Part shown: positions 24,276 through 32,854 of the stretch, piece after piece
Numbering within the stretch: position 1 is the stretch's first letter
Layout of the letters: every line of letters starts with the position of its first letter
Source of the DNA: Candidatus Kuenenia stuttgartensis
GTDB lineage: Bacteria > Planctomycetota > Planctomycetia > Planctomycetales > Planctomycetaceae
NCBI GenBank assembly: GCA_945904015.1
Contig: CAMDPK010000062.1
Span: forward strand, 1-38,799
Direction: 5' to 3'
DNA length: 38,799 nt
Program-made: the position numbers and the translations under genes
The notes under the pieces: generated by a model
The model's database searches: none
The model's input: the letters and a program-made list of their open reading frames with translations, nothing else
What the model was told of the DNA's origin: nothing

Positions 24276-25781
24276 ATGACCAACCTGCGGTCCACGTCCG
24301 AGCCACGATCTGACGCTTCGCGGGAACAGTCGTTGTCTGATTCGGTCTGGCTGTTGGAGCGGTTTCGAGTCGGCGATGAAGCGGCGGCAACCGAACTCTT
24401 CGAGCGGTTCGCGGCGAGGTTGGCGTCGCTCGTGCAAGGCCGGCTCTCGAAAAAGTTGGCTCGGCGTCTGGATGCCGAGGACGTGGTGTTGTCGGCGTAC
24501 CGTAGCTTCTTCGTGCGTGCTCGCGCCGGTCGGTTTGCGGTGGATGAACCGGGCGACCTGTGGCGGTTGTTGGCTCAAATCACGCTCAACAAACTTTACC
24601 GCTCGGCGGAATGGAACAACGCCACTCGACGGACTCAGGACCGCGAACGCGGCAACGGTCTGGACTTGGCCAATCAAGCCATCGACGCCGCAGCGTCCCC
24701 CGAATTGGCCGTGATCGTCGCTGATCAGCTTGAGCACCTGATGTCGCAACTGACCGAGGCCACCAGCCGAGTTTTGGAACTGCGACTTCAGGGCCACGAC
24801 GTTGACGAGATCGCGGCAGTGATTGGCCGGTCGCCCCGCACGGTGCGTCGTCAACTGGAAACAATTCGAGAGACGTTTGAAAAGCTGGCAGGAACAGATT
24901 GTAGGATGGCCGCCCCCGGCCGTCCCGCTTCGATGGATTCGCAAACGCGGACGGCCGGGGGCGGCCATCCTACGGCTCGAATTGAACGACACACGCTCGA
25001 TGACTTTGTCTTGCGCCGGCAAATCGGACTCGGACTCACTGGACGTGTCTATCAAGCCTTCGACAAGCGACAGCAGAAGCTCGTGGCCGTCAAAGTGCTG
25101 CGAAAATCTTGGCTGACTGATCGCTCGTTGCGTGAGCGATTCCAAGCGGAGGCCGACATCGTGGCCCGTCTCAATCATCCGGGCATCGTGCGCATTCACG
25201 GTCACGGCGAGACACCCAACGGAGGTTGGTTCATCGTGATGGACCTGCTTCCCGGCGGAGACCTGACTCCGTTCGCGGGGCCTGCGCTTCCGGTCGAGCA
25301 GGCAGTCACTTGGATTCGTGAAGTCGCCAGCGCGATCGGACATGCTCACCGCAACGGCGTGATTCATTGCGATCTCAAACCGGCGAACTTGCTGTTGTCG
25401 GCGGACGAGCGTGTCGTCGTGACAGACTTCGGATTCGCTCAGACTCGCGAGACGTTGGGGCGGCGTGCGTGCCTTGCGGGGACGCCCGGCTTTATGGCTC
25501 CGGAACAGGTCGATGCCACCTGGGGGGCGATCGGTCAACCGACAGACATTTACGGCTTGGGGGCCGTGCTCTTTTTCCTGCTGACAGGATCGCCTCCCGT
25601 CCGTGGCACACGCCTCAGCGAGATCCTGGATGAGGTCGCCTCGCCGAACGAGATTCCCGCCATCACCAATTTGCGACCGGATGTGCCCTCTCGATTGGCG
25701 GAGGTCTGCCGGCGCTGCCTTAGAAAATCGCCTCGCGAGCGATTCCAAAGTGCGGATGAGTTGGTCAAAGCATTCCCGTGA
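24276..25781 (+). CDS. ECF sigma factor-like / Ser-Thr protein kinase fusion
   Basis: A 501-residue protein. Residues about 20-205 are an ECF-type sigma factor: region 2 from DSVWLLERFRVGDEAAATELF through LDAEDVVLSAYRSFF, region 4 with QLTEATSRVLELRLQGHDVDEIAAVIGRSPRTVRRQL. Residues 244-500 are a complete Hanks-type kinase: Gly loop QIGLGLTGRVY, Lys273 (VAVKVL), HCDLKPAN (364-371, catalytic Asp366), DFG (384-386), APE (408-410). No transmembrane or sensor domain follows. Residues 209-233 between them are encoded by the perfect palindrome 24901-24973. The start is ATG at 24276, preceded in frame by TTG at 24273. The stop is 18 bases before the acetylesterase gene. Sigma activity probably depends on the kinase, but this is inference. 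Confidence 0.9.
   Translation: MTNLRSTSEPRSDASREQSLSDSVWLLERFRVGDEAAATELFERFAARLASLVQGRLSKKLARRLDAEDVVLSAYRSFFVRARAGRFAVDEPGDLWRLLAQITLNKLYRSAEWNNATRRTQDRERGNGLDLANQAIDAAASPELAVIVADQLEHLMSQLTEATSRVLELRLQGHDVDEIAAVIGRSPRTVRRQLETIRETFEKLAGTDCRMAAPGRPASMDSQTRTAGGGHPTARIERHTLDDFVLRRQIGLGLTGRVYQAFDKRQQKLVAVKVLRKSWLTDRSLRERFQAEADIVARLNHPGIVRIHGHGETPNGGWFIVMDLLPGGDLTPFAGPALPVEQAVTWIREVASAIGHAHRNGVIHCDLKPANLLLSADERVVVTDFGFAQTRETLGRRACLAGTPGFMAPEQVDATWGAIGQPTDIYGLGAVLFFLLTGSPPVRGTRLSEILDEVASPNEIPAITNLRPDVPSRLAEVCRRCLRKSPRERFQSADELVKAFP
24901..24973. repeat. Palindromic element, GTAGGATGGCCG family, inside sigma/kinase gene
   Basis: Arms 24901-24925 and 24949-24973 form a perfect 25-base inverted repeat with GTAG and CTAC tips. 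Each arm is internally near-palindromic (GGCCG-CCCC-CGGCC flanked by GGA and TCC). It lies in frame and encodes residues 209-233, exactly the linker between the sigma and kinase domains. In the reading frame used, the tip TAG is split (TGT AGG), so no stop results. Confidence 0.92.
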
Positions 25782-25799
25782 AATCGAGAAGGAAAAAAC

Positions 25800-26558
25800 A
25801 TGGCCCGACAGCGAGCATTGTTGACGACGTTTTCTCTCTGGCTGGTCAGCTTGGCCGTATTATCGACTCGCGCGGCAGAGCAACCGGCGGAACTGCGGCC
25901 GATCAAAATCGCGACGATCGGCGATTCGACGATGGCCTCATACCCGAAGCCGCCAGAGGACCGGCCGAGCCTTACTGGCTGGGGCCAAGTCTTCGAGTTG
26001 TTCTTCAACGACAAAGTGAAGATCAGCAATCACGCCCAGTCGGGTCGCAGTTCCAAGAGCTTCCTGCGCGAAGGCCGCTGGGAGCCGGTGCTGCGCGAGA
26101 AGCCGGATTTCATCTTCATCCAGTTCGGCCACAACGATCAGCCCGGCAAAGGGGACCGCACGACTGATCCGAATGGCGACTTTCAAGACAACCTGCGCAA
26201 GTTCATCGACGAAGCTGTCGCTGCCGGCGCGAAACCAGTACTCGTGACGCCGGTCGCTCGTCGCATCTTTGAGAACGGCAAAGCAGCGACGACACTCACG
26301 CCGTATGCCGATGCGATGAAAAAAGTCGCCGCGGAAAAGAAGGTCCCGCTGGTCGATCTGCACGCGGCGAGCTTCAAGCTCTTTGACGAACTTGGTGACG
26401 CAGCGAGTGCCGACTTGAGCGCGTCGGCCAGTGACCGCACACACTTCTCGCGCAAAGGAGCGATGGAGGTCGCCAAGCTCGTCGCCAAACAGTTGTCTCT
26501 GGACGTCCCGGCGTTACGCGTTTACCTGCGGCAACCGTGGCAAGTTCCAAAGGACTGA
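25800..26558 (+). CDS. Rhamnogalacturonan acetylesterase-like SGNH hydrolase
   Basis: A 252-residue secreted enzyme with a signal peptide (residues 1-25). SGNH blocks: IATIGDSTMASY with Ser43; HAQSGRSSKSFL (Gly block); QFGHNDQPGK with Asn112; and SDRTHFSRKGA with Asp and His. This combination, with GDST and DRTHF, is typical of rhamnogalacturonan acetylesterases, which remove acetyl groups from pectin-like chains. The ATG at 25800 follows GAAGGAAAAAAC. It lies directly after the sigma/kinase fusion and is probably cotranscribed; the sialidase fusion follows after the element 26575-26664. Confidence 0.9.
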   Translation: MARQRALLTTFSLWLVSLAVLSTRAAEQPAELRPIKIATIGDSTMASYPKPPEDRPSLTGWGQVFELFFNDKVKISNHAQSGRSSKSFLREGRWEPVLREKPDFIFIQFGHNDQPGKGDRTTDPNGDFQDNLRKFIDEAVAAGAKPVLVTPVARRIFENGKAATTLTPYADAMKKVAAEKKVPLVDLHAASFKLFDELGDAASADLSASASDRTHFSRKGAMEVAKLVAKQLSLDVPALRVYLRQPWQVPKD

Positions 26559-26574
26559 GCGATCATCTGCCAAC

Positions 26575-26664
26575 GTAGCCCTGTCGCTCCGCGACAGGAA
26601 TGCCGGACGCTTCACGGACGTCGTTCGCACGCTCGGCTGTCCTGTCGCGGAGCGACAGGGCTAC
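26575..26664. repeat. Palindromic element, GTAGCC family
   Basis: Arms 26575-26598 and 26641-26664 form a perfect 24-base inverted repeat with GTAGCC and GGCTAC tips. Each arm is also a hairpin (CCTGTCGC-TCC-GCGACAGG). It occupies most of the gap between the acetylesterase and the sialidase fusion. Confidence 0.9.
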
Positions 26665-26693
26665 TTTTCGGCTATCACTCATGGGAACTCCTG

Positions 26694-29600
26694 ATGTTTC
26701 ACCTCACTCGCTGGCTGTATGTGTCGCTGCTGTTGGTTTTTTTGGCGGAAGTCAGCGTCTCGGCTGAACCGCTGCTCGAAAAGATCGACCTCTTTGAGTC
26801 CGGCAAAGACGACTACGCGCTGTATCGCATTCCTGGCATCGTCGTGACGAAGAAGGGAACGGTGCTGGCGTACTGCGAGGCTCGGCGGACGGGTAAGAGC
26901 GATTGGGACACGATCGACCTCATGCTTCGCCGCAGCACGGATGGCGGGAAGACTTGGGCACCGCGAATGAAGATTGCGGACGTACCGGGGCCGAAGACGA
27001 AGAATCCGGTTGCGCTCGCGCAGAAACTCGCGAACACGGACGACGTGACCTACAACAATCCGGTCGCGTTTGCGAATCGGGATGGCTCGGTGCAGTTTCT
27101 GTTTTGTCTGGAATACTGCCGCTGTTTCTCGATGCGCAGCGACGATGACGGCGTGACCTGGACGAAGCCGGTCGAGATCACGGCGACGTTCGACAAGTTC
27201 CGGCCGGAGTACGATTGGAAGGTACTCGCAACCGGGCCAGGGCACGGCATCCAATTGAAGAGCGGTCGGCTGGTCGTGCCGGTGTGGTTGTCGTTGGGGA
27301 CGGGCGGTCATGCTCATCGGCCTTCGGTGACGACCACGATTTTCAGCGACGACAACGGCAAGACGTGGCAGCGCGGCGAGATCGCCGTGCCGAACACCGA
27401 CGAATGGATCAATCCGAACGAAACGGTCGTCGTGCAACTCGCCGACGGCCGAGTGATGCTCAATGTGCGCAGCGAATCGAAATCGCATCGGCGGCTCGTG
27501 ACGATCAGTCCCGACGGCGCGACCGGTTGGTCGAAACCTCGCTTCGATGACGCGCTGCTCGAACCGATCTGCATGGCGAGCATCGTTTCTTTGGGCGCGA
27601 CGCCTGGTGGCGACAAGAACCGAGTCGTGTTCGCGAACCCGCACAATCTCGCGCGAGCAGACGGCAAAGAAGTGGAAGGAAAATCGCGCGACCGCAAGAA
27701 TCTTTCGATCAGGCTCAGCGAGGACGATGGGCAATCGTGGGCGGTGAGCCGAGTGCTCGAACCGGGAATGAGCGCCTACAGCGATCTCGCGATACTGCCA
27801 GACGGGACGATCCTCTGCTTTTACGAACGTGGCAGCGATGTCGCGGCCAATCAGAAAAAGCCGACGAGTTACGCGTTGCTCACCTTGGCCCGTTTCAATC
27901 TCGACTGGCTGACGGCGGAGAACGTCAGACAAGCAAAGCCCAAGGAAACTTCGGTGACTCCAAGGCGTGTGTTGCTGCGATCGTCTTGGCAGACCGTCAA
28001 CATCGGAGACATCGCGCACACGCCGGGGATGCTCGCACTGTTGGAAAAGCATTTACCCGAAGCCGAGGTGACGCTCTGGCCGAACAAGCTATCGGACGAT
28101 GTCGTCGCGATGCTCAAGAAACGGTTTCCGAAACTGCGATTGGCGATGTCATCGGAAACTCAGAAGGCCGCGCTCGCCGAGTGTGATTTCTGTTTGCATG
28201 GTTCCGGCCCCGGCTTGGTCGGCAACAAGACGTTGAAGACGTGGCAGGAGACCGGCAAGCCGTATGGTTTCGGCGGCGTGACGCTGAACGATGTGGAATT
28301 AAAGGATCACCGAGAGTTGCTGGCCGGTGCCAAGTTCATCTTCTGCCGCGATACGAAATCGCTCGAAGCATTGAAAGCCACCGGGATCTCTGGGCCGCCG
28401 ATGGACTTCGGCCCCGACGCGACGTTTTTGCTCGACCTGCGAAACGACGCCAAGGCGGATGCGTTTCTGAAAGAACACTCGCTCGAACCAAAGAAATTCG
28501 CCTGCTTTGTGCCTCGGCTGCGCTGGACGCCGTACTGGAAAGAAGGTCGCAAGTACGCGCCGGAAGAACTCGCTCGCAAAGATGCCGAGAATCAGAAGTT
28601 TCAGGAGGCCGATCATGCGAAGCTGCGCACGGCGATCATCGCTTGGGTGCGAGAAACGAAGCTCCCCGCCCTGCTCTGCCCTGAGATGACGTATCAGGTC
28701 GAACTTCTGCGGCCGTTGCTCTTCGATTCGCTGCCGGATGATGTGAAACCGCACGTCGTGGTCCGTCCGTCGTACTGGCTGACCGACAAGGCGGCCTCGA
28801 CATACGCACGAGCAGCGGTGGTCGTCAGCTTTGAAATGCACTCGCCGATCATTGCGATCGCCAACGGCACTCCGGCGATTCATCTGCGGCAGCCGACCGA
28901 CACGCGCAAAGGCCAGATGTGGCGCGACGTTGGGCTGAGCGATTGGCTGTTTGAGATTGACGAGACCACCGGCGAACAGATCGCTGCGAAGTTGTTGGCC
29001 CTGCATCGCGATCCGGTAGGCACGGCCGCGACAGTCGCGAAGGCTCGCGAGTTTTCGACGGCTCGCGGACGGCGGATGATTGAGGCGATCACGACCGAAC
29101 AGAAAACTGATCCGCTGGCCGCTTGGCGTTCCGGCGTGCAAGTTCGGCCGGTCGTTGCCGATGCCAAAGGGCACACGATTCACTCGTACTTCAACACTTG
29201 CCCGGAAAGCCCGGATGGGAAATGGGTGTTGTTCTTCGCATCGTCCACCGCCGACGCTCATCTGGGCGAGGTCCGTATCCGCGATCTAACCACCGGCGAG
29301 GAGAAGATTCTGGCACGAAACATTTCTGTCGAGGACGCCCATCGAGTGGCGTGTCAGCAATGGGTCTCGAAAGGACGCCGCGTCGTGTTTCACGGCGAGC
29401 GTGATCGCGAGTGGTTCGTCGCCGCCGTCGATGTGGATTCTGCGACCGAACGTGTCCTCGCCAAAGGCCGGCTGGCCGGTTGGGGACAACCGCACGCGGA
29501 TGTCATTCCGCTCTACGGGCCGCACTGGAACCCGGGGCCGCATCGCGATCTCGAATTGCTCAACGTCGAGACCGGCGAGATTCGCACCGTCGTCACCAAC

Positions 29601-30227
29601 GAGGCCGTGAAAACGAAATACCCCGAATGGGTCGCGAAAGCCTACGGCGACAAACCGACGTCGATCTTCTTTCCGGTGCTCGGCCCGGACCAAACGCGCG
29701 TGTTTTTCAAAATGGCTTCGTCCAGCGGCGGAGACGCTCGTAGCACGTCGGCCAGCCAGAGGCAAGGATTGGTCTGCTACAGCTTGGTCGAGCAACGATT
29801 TTTATTCCTGCGCGAGCGTTGGGGGCACCCCGCCTGGCATCCCGACAAGAAGACGATCGTTGAGATGGCTTACACGCTGATCGACAGCGACACGGGCAAA
29901 GAGCATCGACTTCCTGGCCTGCCGGTGTTTCGCGGCGATCACCCGTCGGCCAGTCCTGATGGCAAGCTGATCGTCACCGATACCACGATGGATCGGCTCG
30001 GCGGCGATGCGAAGGAGTGGGGCGTCGTCGTGGCCAACGCCGACGGTGCCGATCACGTCCTGATTCATCGCTTCGACAACTCGCGCGGAGCGGCTTCGTG
30101 GCGGCGTTCGCATCCGCACCCGGTCTTCAGCCCCGACGGCCGTCGCATCTACTTCAACGTCAGCAGCGGCCAATGGACGCAGTTGTTCGTCGCCGAGTTG
30201 CGCAGCGATGCCGGCTCACGAAAGTAA
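26694..30227 (+). CDS. Sialidase / polysaccharide pyruvyl transferase / beta-propeller fusion
   Basis: An 1177-residue protein with a signal peptide (residues 1-24). Residues about 30-405 form a sialidase propeller: YRIPG with Arg45, four Asp boxes (STDGGKTW 81-88, SDDDGVTW 149-156, SDDNGKTW 218-225, SEDDGQSW 342-349), Asp70 as possible acid, Arg259 in NVRS, and the nucleophile region AYSDL with Tyr362 and Glu378. Residues about 424-800 resemble a polysaccharide pyruvyl transferase (RRVLLRSSWQTVNIGDIAHTPG; CDFCLHGSGPGL; SFEMHSPIIAIANGTPAIHL with His716). Residues about 830-1177 are a second, TolB-like propeller (SPDGKWVLFF, SPDGKLIV, SPDGRRIYFN). An exported pyruvyl transferase fold is unexpected. 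The reading is continuous. The TAA stop lies in the tip of the element 30224-30314. Confidence 0.85.
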   Translation: MFHLTRWLYVSLLLVFLAEVSVSAEPLLEKIDLFESGKDDYALYRIPGIVVTKKGTVLAYCEARRTGKSDWDTIDLMLRRSTDGGKTWAPRMKIADVPGPKTKNPVALAQKLANTDDVTYNNPVAFANRDGSVQFLFCLEYCRCFSMRSDDDGVTWTKPVEITATFDKFRPEYDWKVLATGPGHGIQLKSGRLVVPVWLSLGTGGHAHRPSVTTTIFSDDNGKTWQRGEIAVPNTDEWINPNETVVVQLADGRVMLNVRSESKSHRRLVTISPDGATGWSKPRFDDALLEPICMASIVSLGATPGGDKNRVVFANPHNLARADGKEVEGKSRDRKNLSIRLSEDDGQSWAVSRVLEPGMSAYSDLAILPDGTILCFYERGSDVAANQKKPTSYALLTLARFNLDWLTAENVRQAKPKETSVTPRRVLLRSSWQTVNIGDIAHTPGMLALLEKHLPEAEVTLWPNKLSDDVVAMLKKRFPKLRLAMSSETQKAALAECDFCLHGSGPGLVGNKTLKTWQETGKPYGFGGVTLNDVELKDHRELLAGAKFIFCRDTKSLEALKATGISGPPMDFGPDATFLLDLRNDAKADAFLKEHSLEPKKFACFVPRLRWTPYWKEGRKYAPEELARKDAENQKFQEADHAKLRTAIIAWVRETKLPALLCPEMTYQVELLRPLLFDSLPDDVKPHVVVRPSYWLTDKAASTYARAAVVVSFEMHSPIIAIANGTPAIHLRQPTDTRKGQMWRDVGLSDWLFEIDETTGEQIAAKLLALHRDPVGTAATVAKAREFSTARGRRMIEAITTEQKTDPLAAWRSGVQVRPVVADAKGHTIHSYFNTCPESPDGKWVLFFASSTADAHLGEVRIRDLTTGEEKILARNISVEDAHRVACQQWVSKGRRVVFHGERDREWFVAAVDVDSATERVLAKGRLAGWGQPHADVIPLYGPHWNPGPHRDLELLNVETGEIRTVVTNEAVKTKYPEWVAKAYGDKPTSIFFPVLGPDQTRVFFKMASSSGGDARSTSASQRQGLVCYSLVEQRFLFLRERWGHPAWHPDKKTIVEMAYTLIDSDTGKEHRLPGLPVFRGDHPSASPDGKLIVTDTTMDRLGGDAKEWGVVVANADGADHVLIHRFDNSRGAASWRRSHPHPVFSPDGRRIYFNVSSGQWTQLFVAELRSDAGSRK

Positions 30228-30314
30228 CCCGAAGCGTCAGCGAGGGCGGGCGTTCCAAGACACGAGGAATCGTTGCTCAGAGAAGCGCTCGCCCTCGCTG
30301 ACGCTTCGGGTTAC
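30224..30314. repeat. Palindromic element, GTAACCCGAAGCG family
   Basis: Arms 30224-30252 and 30286-30314 pair at 28 of 29 positions, tips GTAACCC and GGGTTAC. The TAA of the left tip (30225-30227) is the stop codon of the sialidase fusion. The element fills most of the gap before the DUF1549/1553 gene. Confidence 0.92.
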
Positions 30315-30358
30315 ATTCTTCGCGATTTCACTCCTGAACCCAGGCGGGAACTTCCACG

Positions 30359-32830
30359 ATGCAACGTGATCCTCGGAGCCATCGGAACTGCCGAGGAATC
30401 TGGTTGGTCGTTGTCGGCGTTGGTCTGCTGATGACGCGCACTGCCGGAGCTTCTGATCCGTCCGTCGAATCGTTGACCGTTGAGCCGGCGGAGGTCGTTC
30501 TGCATGGCACGAGTCGGCAACAGTTGCTCGTGACCGGCAAGGATCGTGACGGTCGGCTGATCGACGTGACACGCGAGGCTGAGTTCTCCGTCGATGATGC
30601 TGCCATTGCCAACGTCGCCAGCGCGAAGGTCTTGGGAACTCGTGACGGCGAGACGGTTTTGTTGGTGCGGTTCGGTGGCCGCGAAGCTCGCGTGCCAGTG
30701 CGAGTCAAACGTATCGCCGACGTCACGGCGGTGCATTTCGTCAATGACCTTGTGCCGATCTTGTCGAAGCTCGGCTGCAACAGCGGAGGCTGTCACGGCA
30801 AGGCGTCGGGGCAGAACGGATTCAAGCTGTCAGTGTTCGGCTTCGATCCGGAGGCCGATCACGCGGCGATCCTGAAAGAAGCCCGTGGCCGGCGCGTGCA
30901 GCCGGCGAATCCCGAACGAAGTTTGATCTTGCAGAAGCCGACCGCGCAAGTTCCGCATGGTGGCGGGCGGCGCATGACGGTGGATTCGCCCGATCATCAA
31001 TTGATGCTGCAATGGGTGAGACAAGGGATGCCGTTGGGCAATGACGATGCTCCGCGCGTCGTCGCGTTGCGGGCGAATCCCGTCGAGCGTGTGCTCGGCC
31101 TTCAATCGTCGCAGCAGATTCTCGCAACGGCGGAGTTTTCCGACGGCAGCTTCCGCGACGTGACCGATGCGGCGGCATACACGAGCAATTCCGGAATCGC
31201 TGCTGAAGTCGACGCGCACGGACTCGTGCGAACCGGCCGAGTGCCGGGCGAGGCCGCGATCACCGTGCAATACATGGGACAGGTCGCGGTCACGCGAGTG
31301 CTCGTCCCTCGGCCGACGACGATGTTCGCAAAGCAAACCGATTGGCCGTCGAACAATGACGTCGATCGGCTCGTCTGGGCGAAACTTCAAAAAATGCAGG
31401 TCGAGCCGTCCGGCCTCTCCGATGACACAACGTTTTTGCGACGGCTGTTTCTCGACACGATCGGTACGCTGCCGAAGCCGGACGAAGTCCGAGCGTTCCT
31501 GGCGGACACGCGCGACGACAAACGCCGCCGCGCGATCGACGCGGTGCTCGCACGCGACGAGTACGCCGATTATTGGACACTACAATGGGCCGATGTCCTG
31601 TTGCTCAACCGCGACAAATTGGGGGACCGCGGGGCATTCGAGTTTCATCGCTGGCTGCGCGAACAGTTCGCTCGCAACCGTCCGTACAACGAATGGGTCC
31701 GCGAGTTGATTGTCGCATCGGGCCGCTCAGACGAGCACGGGCCGGTCAACTTTTACCGAGCGGTGCGGACGCCTGAGCAACTCGCCGAATCGGTCAGCCA
31801 AGCGTTTCTTGGCGTGCGTGTGCAATGTGCTCAGTGCCATCACCACCCGTTCGAGAAGTGGTCGCAGTCGGACTTCTACGGCATGTCCGGATTCTTCAAC
31901 GGCCTCGAACGCAAGCCGGTGCGAACGGCGGCCGACTCGAAAGTCGAAGTCGTGTATCACGCCGGATACCGCGAGACCCGGATGCCGCTGACCGACGTGC
32001 TCGTGCCGACACGAGCGCTCGATCAACCGCTGATCAACGTTGCTCCCGAAAACGATCCGCGAGTCCGGCTCGCCGACTGGCTGACCGCTCCGAGCAATCC
32101 GTGGTTCGCGCGGCTGGTCGCGAATCGATTGTGGAAACATTTTTTGGGTCGAGGTCTCGTCGAACCGGAAGACGACCTTCGCTCGACAAATCCGGCGACG
32201 AACGCACCGCTGCTCGATTGGTTGGCGAATCAAGTCGTCGAGAACCGGTACGACCTCAAGGCGGTCATGCGGCTGATCCTCAATTCGCGGGCCTATCAAC
32301 TGACCGCCGATCCGAACGACACGAACCGTGACGACGAGCAGAACTTTTCGCATCACTACGTCCGCCGCGTGCCAGCCGAAGTGTTGCTCGATGCAATCAG
32401 CGAAGTGACCGGCTCACCCGAACTGTTCCCAGGCCGGCCGCGCGGAACGCGGGCGATCGAACTCTGGGACAACCGCCTGCCGTCCTATTTTCTCGACACG
32501 TTCGGCCGCTCCGAACGGACCAGCCCGTGTGAATGCGGACGCTCCGGAGAGCCGACAATGGCTCAGGCTCTGCACCTGATGAACGCTCCCGAAGTCTCCG
32601 CCAAGATCGCCCAAGCGACCGGCCGAGTCGCACGATTGCTGCGAGCTTCGCCGCCAATCGCGGACGCCGCGTTGATCGAGGAACTAACTCTTGTGACGCT
32701 CGGCCGGTTGCCGACAGAAAAGGAACGGAAAGTCGCTCAAGGACTGTTCGCGAACACGGCTCGACGAGACGCTGCCGAAGATTATCTCTGGACTCTGCTG
32801 AACTCATACGATTTCCTGTTCGTGCGATGA
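30359..32830 (+). CDS. DUF1549/DUF1553 surface protein with cytochrome-like CxxxxCH motif
   Basis: An 823-residue secreted protein; the signal segment is CRGIWLVVVGVGLLMTRTAGA (residues 11-31). A bacterial Ig-like (BIG2) domain comes at about 35-120 (SLTVEPAEVVLHG). The motif GCNSGGCHGKASGQNGF (139-155) is a C-x4-CH site, as in planctomycete PSD1-type domains. A second Ig-like stretch follows (about 235-320, VTDAAAYTSNSGIAAEVDAHG). DUF1549 begins at WAKLQKMQVEPS and holds CAQCHHHPFEKW; DUF1553 ends with RAYQLT, YVRRVPAEVLLDAISEVTG and NSYDFLFVR. Role unknown; DUF1501 normally follows, as it does here 24 bases on. Confidence 0.92.
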   Translation: MQRDPRSHRNCRGIWLVVVGVGLLMTRTAGASDPSVESLTVEPAEVVLHGTSRQQLLVTGKDRDGRLIDVTREAEFSVDDAAIANVASAKVLGTRDGETVLLVRFGGREARVPVRVKRIADVTAVHFVNDLVPILSKLGCNSGGCHGKASGQNGFKLSVFGFDPEADHAAILKEARGRRVQPANPERSLILQKPTAQVPHGGGRRMTVDSPDHQLMLQWVRQGMPLGNDDAPRVVALRANPVERVLGLQSSQQILATAEFSDGSFRDVTDAAAYTSNSGIAAEVDAHGLVRTGRVPGEAAITVQYMGQVAVTRVLVPRPTTMFAKQTDWPSNNDVDRLVWAKLQKMQVEPSGLSDDTTFLRRLFLDTIGTLPKPDEVRAFLADTRDDKRRRAIDAVLARDEYADYWTLQWADVLLLNRDKLGDRGAFEFHRWLREQFARNRPYNEWVRELIVASGRSDEHGPVNFYRAVRTPEQLAESVSQAFLGVRVQCAQCHHHPFEKWSQSDFYGMSGFFNGLERKPVRTAADSKVEVVYHAGYRETRMPLTDVLVPTRALDQPLINVAPENDPRVRLADWLTAPSNPWFARLVANRLWKHFLGRGLVEPEDDLRSTNPATNAPLLDWLANQVVENRYDLKAVMRLILNSRAYQLTADPNDTNRDDEQNFSHHYVRRVPAEVLLDAISEVTGSPELFPGRPRGTRAIELWDNRLPSYFLDTFGRSERTSPCECGRSGEPTMAQALHLMNAPEVSAKIAQATGRVARLLRASPPIADAALIEELTLVTLGRLPTEKERKVAQGLFANTARRDAAEDYLWTLLNSYDFLFVR

Positions 32831-32854
32831 ATCGAGAAAAGTGGAGGCGTTCCA

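Noticed and set aside
23606..24313. Plus-strand gene of about 235 codons across the hemD-ferredoxin gap
   Set aside because: Its second half is antisense to the clear ferredoxin and the first half is compositionally Arg/Ser-rich without any motif.
24213..25748. Open frame of about 510 codons on the minus strand across the sigma/kinase fusion
   Set aside because: The plus strand has complete kinase and sigma motifs; the antisense translation has none.
26679..28052. Open frame of about 457 codons on the minus strand across the sialidase region
   Set aside because: Antisense to Asp boxes and the RIP motif; the translation is Arg/His-rich without pattern.
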